Source of the DNA: Rhodospirillales bacterium
GTDB lineage: Bacteria > Pseudomonadota > Alphaproteobacteria > Rhodospirillales > 2-02-FULL-58-16
NCBI GenBank assembly: GCA_021775195.1
Contig: JAJFIG010000202.1
Span: forward strand, 1-11,485
Reading direction: 5' to 3'
Length of the DNA: 11,485 bases
The position numbers were made by a program, and so were the translations under genes. This document shows, piece after piece, positions 7,661-11,485 of this stretch (position 1 is its first letter; each line of letters starts with the position of its first letter). The notes under the pieces are model-generated. The model made no database searches. It saw nothing but the letters and a program-made list of their open reading frames with translations, and was not told the origin of the DNA.

Positions 7661-8798
7661 ACTGCATGACGATCTTGGGCGCCGTCGCCTCGCGCTCGTC
7701 CAAACCTTTCCTGATCTGTTCCCAGATTTTCCGGGCGATGGCCACGTAGGCCTTGGCGTGGACGCTGGCGGGATCGGAGACGACGATCGGCTGGCCGCTG
7801 TCCGAGGTCTCGCGGATCGCGATGTCCAGGGGAACCTCACCCAGAAAGTCGGTGCCCAGGCGTTCCGCCGTGCGCTTGGCGCCGCCATGGCTGAAGATCT
7901 CCGAGCGTTCGTTGCAGTGAGGGCAGACGAAGTAGCTCATGTTTTCGATGATGCCCAACACCGGCACGTCCACCTGACGGAACATGTTGAGACCCTTGCG
8001 CGCGTCCAGCAGCGCGATGTCCTGGGGCGTCGACACGATCACCGCGCCGGCCAGGGGCACCTGCTGGGCCATGGTCAGCTGGGCGTCGCCCGTTCCCGGC
8101 GGCATGTCGACCACCAGGACGTCGAGCTCGCCCCAGTTGACGTCGCGCATCATCTGCTGCAGCGCCGACATGACCATGGGGCCGCGCCAGATGGTCGGCG
8201 TCTCCTCGTCGACCAGGAAGCCCATGGACATGCACTTGAGGCCGAAGTTCTCCATCGGCTCCAGGCTGCGCCCGTCGACGGAGACCGGCTGCCCGGCGAT
8301 GCCCATCATGCGCGGGATCGAGGGGCCGTAGATGTCGGCGTCCAGCACCCCGACACTGTGCCCGCCCGCCGCCAGGGCCAGGGCCAGATTGACCGCGGTG
8401 GTCGACTTGCCGACGCCGCCCTTGCCCGAGGCCACGGCGATGATCGCCTTGACCCCCGGCATCAGGGCGGGATCCAGTCCCGCCGCTATGCCCGGTCCGC
8501 CCGGAGCCGGGCCCGGACCCGCCGGCGCGCCGCCGTTGCCGCCGCTTCCCGGCGCCCGTTCGGCGGTCAGCACCACCGTTGCCGAGATCACCCCGGGCAG
8601 GTCGAAAACGGTCTTCTCCGCTTCCCTGCGAAGGGGCTCCAGGTGGGGGCCGCGCTCGGGATCGACCTCGATGGAAAAGGCCACATGCCCGTCCTTGACT
8701 TGCAGGCCGGAGACCATGCCCTTGCTGACGATATCCTGGTCTTCGTCGTCGACGCCACCCAGGGCCTCCAGAATTTGTTCTTCGGTGACCTGCGTCAT
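7659..8798 (-). CDS. mrp: Mrp/ApbC-type Fe-S cluster carrier ATPase
   Basis: Binds iron-sulfur clusters and passes them to target proteins, in the cytoplasm; a P-loop NTPase of the Mrp/Nbp35 family. The 379 residues comprise an N-terminal DUF59/MIP18 domain (about 1-80), a Gly/Pro/Ala linker (about 82-108), and the NTPase domain with deviant Walker A SGKGGVGKST (124-133), DADIYGPSIPRMMG (153-166) and DMPPGTGD (231-238). CPHC (292-295) provides the cluster-binding cysteines. The start is ATG 8798, preceded by GGGGAG and AAGG; the frame stays open much further upstream (to 9023), but this would overlap hflK and adds non-family sequence. Its neighbour hflK diverges from it. It may help mature the iron-sulfur fumarase, though nothing links them directly. 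Confidence 0.95.
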   Translation of the reverse strand: MTQVTEEQILEALGGVDDEDQDIVSKGMVSGLQVKDGHVAFSIEVDPERGPHLEPLRREAEKTVFDLPGVISATVVLTAERAPGSGGNGGAPAGPGPAPGGPGIAAGLDPALMPGVKAIIAVASGKGGVGKSTTAVNLALALAAGGHSVGVLDADIYGPSIPRMMGIAGQPVSVDGRSLEPMENFGLKCMSMGFLVDEETPTIWRGPMVMSALQQMMRDVNWGELDVLVVDMPPGTGDAQLTMAQQVPLAGAVIVSTPQDIALLDARKGLNMFRQVDVPVLGIIENMSYFVCPHCNERSEIFSHGGAKRTAERLGTDFLGEVPLDIAIRETSDSGQPIVVSDPASVHAKAYVAIARKIWEQIRKGLDEREATAPKIVMQ

Positions 8799-8973
8799 CC
8801 TTGAAATCTCCCCGTCACTGGCCGATATCATTGGGGCTCGCGCATCGCCTTCACGTTGCGCTGCCGGTGAAGCTGTCCTATAAGGCAAGCCGATCAGATA
8901 TACGACGTAGCGTCGCAAACACAAGATACAAGACCTGATCACCCAGCAGACTTTTTTATGAGGACCTAAATAT
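8799..8973. promoter_or_regulatory. Divergent promoter region between mrp and hflK
   Basis: For hflK (plus) the best pair is TTGCGC (8856-8861) and TATAAG (8879-8884) with a 17-base spacer. For mrp (minus) it is TTGTGT (8924-8919) and TATATC (8902-8897) with a 16-base spacer. A perfect inverted repeat CGACG-TAG-CGTCG (8903-8915) lies inside the mrp spacer and downstream of the hflK start, where a regulator could affect both genes. The hflK ribosome site GAGGA is at 8960-8964. Confidence 0.4.
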
Positions 8974-10056
8974 ATGGCTTGGAATCCACAGGGCGGAGGC
9001 CAGGGGCCATGGGGCCGCGGCACTCCCGGCCCTCAGCCACCGGACATCGAGGAAATCCTGCGCCGCGGCCAGGACAAGTTCAAGCGCTTCCTGCCCGGCG
9101 GCATGGGCACGGCGCGGGCAATCATCCTGGCGATCATCGCTGTCGCCGCGATCTGGCTGGCCAGCGGGCTCTACCGGATCGAATCCGGCCATAAGGGGCT
9201 GGTCTTGCTGTTCGGCAAGAACGTCGCCGAGACCGATCCCGGCCTGCACTGGTTCTTTCCCGGCCCCATCGGCGAGGTCGTGATCCCCAATGTCGAGCGC
9301 TCGCGCCGCGTCGACGTCGGTTTTCGCACCGCCGGCACCTCGACGCGCGCCGGCGCCGTGCGTGATCTGCCCGAGGAAAGCCTGATGCTTACCGGCGATC
9401 AGAACATCGCCGATCTGGATTTCACCGTTCTCTGGAAGGTCAATAACCCGGCCAATTTCGTCTTCAACATCCGCGACCCGGAGACCACCGTGAAGGTGGC
9501 CGCCGAAAGCGCCATGCGCGAAGTCATCGGCCAGACCCCTCTCGAGGACGCGTTGGCCGGCGGCAAGGAAATCATCCAGAACCGCACCCGGGACCTGCTT
9601 CAGACCATCCTCGACGGCTACGGCGCCGGTATCTCCATCGATACCGTGCAGCTTCAGAAGGTCGACCCGCCGGGGGCGGTCATCGACGCCTTCAACGAGG
9701 TCCAGCGCGCCAAACAGGACAAGGAGCGCAAGCTGAACGAGGCCGAGGCCTACCGCAACAAGATCGTCCCCACCGCCCGCGGCGAGGCGGCGCAGATCAC
9801 CCAGAACGCCACCGCCTACAAGGAAAAGGTCACCAAGGAGGCCGAGGGTGAGGCGCAACGCTTCCTGGCCATCTACGAGAGCTTCAAGGCCACCGAGGAC
9901 GTCGCCCGCCAGCGCCTCTACCTGGAGACCATGGAAGAGGTTCTGGGCGGCGCCAGCAAGGTCATCATCGACAGCAAGGGCGGCGCGGGGTCGGGCGTGA
10001 TTCCCTACCTGCCCCTGCCGGAACTCCAGAAACGCAGCGGGAGGGCAGGCAAATGA
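8974..10056 (+). CDS. hflK: HflK, FtsH-associated SPFH membrane protein
   Basis: With HflC it forms a large membrane cage around the FtsH protease and modulates its action on membrane proteins. The 360-residue protein starts with the Gly/Pro-rich HflK N-terminus (MAWNPQGGGQGPWG), then the amphipathic IEEILRRGQDKFKRFLPGG, one membrane segment (about 47-65), and a band-7/SPFH domain from about 66 with VERSRRVDVGF, QNIADLDFTVLWKV and a long coiled-coil-forming helix (about 245-310, rich in Ala, Glu, Arg and Lys). It ends with a short hydrophilic tail. The bulk of the protein should lie in the periplasm. Its TGA overlaps the ATG of hflC (ATGA), so the two are translationally coupled. Start ATG 8974 has GAGGA upstream. 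Confidence 0.97.
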   Translation: MAWNPQGGGQGPWGRGTPGPQPPDIEEILRRGQDKFKRFLPGGMGTARAIILAIIAVAAIWLASGLYRIESGHKGLVLLFGKNVAETDPGLHWFFPGPIGEVVIPNVERSRRVDVGFRTAGTSTRAGAVRDLPEESLMLTGDQNIADLDFTVLWKVNNPANFVFNIRDPETTVKVAAESAMREVIGQTPLEDALAGGKEIIQNRTRDLLQTILDGYGAGISIDTVQLQKVDPPGAVIDAFNEVQRAKQDKERKLNEAEAYRNKIVPTARGEAAQITQNATAYKEKVTKEAEGEAQRFLAIYESFKATEDVARQRLYLETMEEVLGGASKVIIDSKGGAGSGVIPYLPLPELQKRSGRAGK

Positions 10057-10934
10057 GTAAGATCGCCCTAGCAATCGTCGGCGCCATCGTCGTCGCCGCC
10101 GGCGTCGTCGCCTCCAGCGCCCTGTTCACCGTCGACCAGCGGGCCCAGGCACTGGTCATGCAGTTCGGCGAAATCATCAAGACCGTCAACAAGCCGGGAC
10201 TGAACGTGAAGATCCCGTTCGTCCAGAACGTCGTCTACTACGACAAGCGGGTCCTCGACCTCGACCCGCCGGTGGAACAGGTGATCCTGGCCGATCAGAA
10301 GCGCATCAACGTCGATGCCTTCGCCCGCTATCGCATTGTCGATCCCAAGCGGTTTTTCCAGGCGGTGAAAACCGAACTGACCCTTCGCGACCGTTTCGGA
10401 AAGATTCTGAACTCGAGCGTTCGGACCATCCTCGGTCGCCATTCCCTGCCGGCGCTCCTCTCCGAGAACCGCGACGACATCATGGCCACCATCAAGGAAA
10501 GCGTCACCGCCTCGGCCAACAACTTTGGCATTGAGGTGGTCGACGTGCGCATCGGCCGCACCGACCTGCCCGAGGACATTTCCAAGAACGTCTTCGACCG
10601 CATGCGCTCGGAGCGCGAGCGCCAGGCCAACCTTTTGCGCGCCGAAGGGGACGAGGCCAAGCAGCGGGTCACCGCCGACGCCGACCGCCAGAAGACCATC
10701 ATCCTGGCCGAGGCGACCAAGCTGGCGGAGATCCTGCGCGGCGACGGCGACGCGGCGGTGACCCGCATTCTCGGTGATGCTCACCAGCAGGGTAAGGACT
10801 TCTTCGATTTCAATCGCGCGCTGGAGGCCATGCGCAAGGGCCTGAACCCGGACGACACGACCCTGATTCTGTCGCCCGAGGGCAACTTCTTCCGCTTCTT
10901 CGGCGATCCCACCGGCGGCGCCGGAAAGAAGTAG
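10053..10934 (+). CDS. hflC: HflC, FtsH-associated SPFH membrane protein
   Basis: Partner of HflK. The 293-residue protein has an N-terminal membrane anchor (about 4-24), a band-7/SPFH domain starting FTVDQRAQALVMQFGE, and the family segments PGLNVKIPFVQNV, DKRVLDLD and INVDAFARYRI. A long charged helix follows (about 190-240, DRMRSERERQANLLRAEG), then the C-terminal part DFFDFNRALEAMRKGL and LILSPEGNFFRFF, which is typical of HflC. Length is normal. It starts within the last codons of hflK. The usual C-terminal hydrophobic strand is intact. Confidence 0.97.
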   Translation: MSKIALAIVGAIVVAAGVVASSALFTVDQRAQALVMQFGEIIKTVNKPGLNVKIPFVQNVVYYDKRVLDLDPPVEQVILADQKRINVDAFARYRIVDPKRFFQAVKTELTLRDRFGKILNSSVRTILGRHSLPALLSENRDDIMATIKESVTASANNFGIEVVDVRIGRTDLPEDISKNVFDRMRSERERQANLLRAEGDEAKQRVTADADRQKTIILAEATKLAEILRGDGDAAVTRILGDAHQQGKDFFDFNRALEAMRKGLNPDDTTLILSPEGNFFRFFGDPTGGAGKK

Positions 10935-10999
10935 GGAAGACGGTGAAACGATAACACCGGCTGCCGGCAATTGGGGCGGCGTGCCATGCCCCGGAACAA

Positions 11000-11025
11000 C
11001 CGTCGGCGGCCGTCAGGACCGACGG
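11000..11025 (+). promoter_or_regulatory. Hairpin just before the DUF2065 gene, touching its ribosome site
   Basis: CCGTCGG (11000-11006) pairs perfectly with CCGACGG (11019-11025) across a 12-base loop. The right arm includes the first two bases of GGAAGG (11024-11029), the likely ribosome site of the next gene. A smaller hairpin GGGGC/GCCCC lies upstream (10973-10992). Either could tune translation or mark partial termination after hflC. Confidence 0.35.
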
Positions 11026-11031
11026 AAGGCC

Positions 11032-11217
11032 ATGACTGATCTGCTGACTGCACTTGCCCTCGCCATGGCGATCGAAGGGGCGTTGTATGCATTGTTCCCC
11101 GGCGGCATGAAAAAGATGATGGAACATGCCCTGGCCCAGCCCCAGAGCAGCCTCCGGACCGCCGGAATGACTGCTGCGGTGATCGGGGTCGGCATCGTCT
11201 GGCTGGTTCGCGGATAA
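11032..11217 (+). CDS. DUF2065 (YjeT-like) small inner-membrane protein
   Basis: The 61-residue protein has two hydrophobic helices (about 3-21, with EGALYALFPGG after it, and about 43-59) joined by a short positive loop (MKKMMEHALAQPQSSLRT). This is the DUF2065 pattern. E. coli yjeT lies right after hflC, and the same order here supports the call; its function is not known. ATG 11032 is preceded by GGAAGG, rather close. An in-frame GTG at 10981 would add 17 hydrophilic residues not typical of the family. It is probably in the hflKC transcript, about 100 bases after hflC. Confidence 0.88.
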   Translation: MTDLLTALALAMAIEGALYALFPGGMKKMMEHALAQPQSSLRTAGMTAAVIGVGIVWLVRG

Positions 11218-11348
11218 GGGGTCGGTCGTGAACGTTTAACGGTCGAAATGGCGGCGAATCTGCCCTAGTTCGACCATATTTCTGGCCCATAGAAGGAGGC
11301 AACGGCCTCGGGTCCCCGCCTCTTGAATACGTCACCGTGATGGACTAG

Positions 11349-11399
11349 ATGGCAATCAACGAAATGAACCGGCGTCACCGTGGCCGGTTTTTTGGATGA
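11349..11399 (+). other. Possible 16-codon leader peptide
   Basis: A tiny frame MAINEMNRRHRGRFFG ends in TGA at 11397-11399, overlapping the ATG at 11396 as ATGA. The terminator-like hairpin lies inside it. The Arg-rich run RRHRGR and the overlap are suggestive, but the ribosome site is poor and chance is quite possible. Confidence 0.2.
11367..11393 (+). terminator. Rho-independent terminator-like hairpin
   Basis: AACCGGC (11367-11373) pairs with GCCGGTT (11383-11389) across the 9-base loop GTCACCGTG, followed by TTTT (11390-11393). It would end the hflK-hflC-DUF2065 transcript, or act as an attenuator for the frame that starts right after it. Confidence 0.55.
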
Positions 11400-11416
11400 G
11401 GACATTGGTTTCAGTT

Positions 11417-11485
11417 ATGAGCACTCGCAGAATCGACAACGAATCCGTTAGCCGTGCCCGCGCCGTGGACTCCGTTTCCGGCCCC
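11417..11485 (+). CDS. Start of an unidentified gene (partial, runs off the edge)
   Basis: Only 23 codons are visible, beginning MSTRRIDNESVSRARAVD, hydrophilic, with no signal peptide. An in-frame ATG at 11396 would add seven residues. AGGA at 11399-11402 is 14 bases before ATG 11417, which is long. I cannot name the product. The frame is open to the edge and GC-rich at third positions in places, but with so few codons it may also be chance. Confidence 0.4.
   Translation, partial: MSTRRIDNESVSRARAVDSVSGP

Noticed and set aside
8892..8940. GATCAG ... CTGATC wide inverted repeat around the mrp/hflK palindrome
   Set aside because: Six-base arms 37 bases apart and not centred on the inner palindrome; expected by chance.
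8799..9023. 75-residue N-terminal extension of Mrp
   Set aside because: It would run across the promoter region and into hflK, adds no family sequence, and the ATG at 8798 has a ribosome site right before the DUF59 domain.

Overview
The window looks like chromosomal DNA of a high-GC alphaproteobacterium, most likely from the Rhodospirillales or a relative. Three things point there: an alpha-type SspB (long, with a C-terminal ClpX-binding tail), a circularly permuted two-piece tmRNA gene with an ANDN...AVAA tag, and an hflK-hflC-DUF2065 cluster. There is no insertion sequence, CRISPR array, tRNA, rRNA or sign of recent transfer. Codon use and GC look even throughout, except in the AT-rich promoters.

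Left part, 1-2910, read leftwards: the tmRNA gene ssrA (about 2910-2618) is followed by sspB (2570-2067), a class I iron-sulfur fumarase (2001-358) and a KANL3/Tex30-type alpha/beta hydrolase (354 to beyond the edge). ssrA lies in a stretch with no protein gene. Reading its complement gives the CCA-ended acceptor piece, an excised spacer and then the coding piece with the tag reading frame. SspB is the adaptor that delivers tmRNA-tagged proteins to ClpXP, so the tag and its reader sit side by side on the same strand.

Middle part, 3097-7647, read rightwards: thyX (flavin-dependent thymidylate synthase) is followed 7 bases later by a two-domain dimethylglycine/sarcosine dehydrogenase-like protein and then by an Asp/Glu racemase-superfamily protein. 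The second enzyme's family loads one-carbon units onto tetrahydrofolate to give methylene-THF, which is the carbon donor used by ThyX. A small protein of unknown function follows, with its own promoter.

Right part: mrp (Fe-S carrier ATPase) reads leftwards and converges on the small gene. Divergent from mrp, with promoters in a shared 175-base gap, are hflK and hflC (overlapping by ATGA) and a DUF2065 (YjeT-like) membrane protein. HflK and HflC form the membrane complex around the FtsH protease. After a terminator-like hairpin, a reading frame of unknown identity begins at the right edge.

The most interesting content is the hidden permuted ssrA next to sspB, with a short 12-residue tag and a possible pseudoknot across its tag reading frame.
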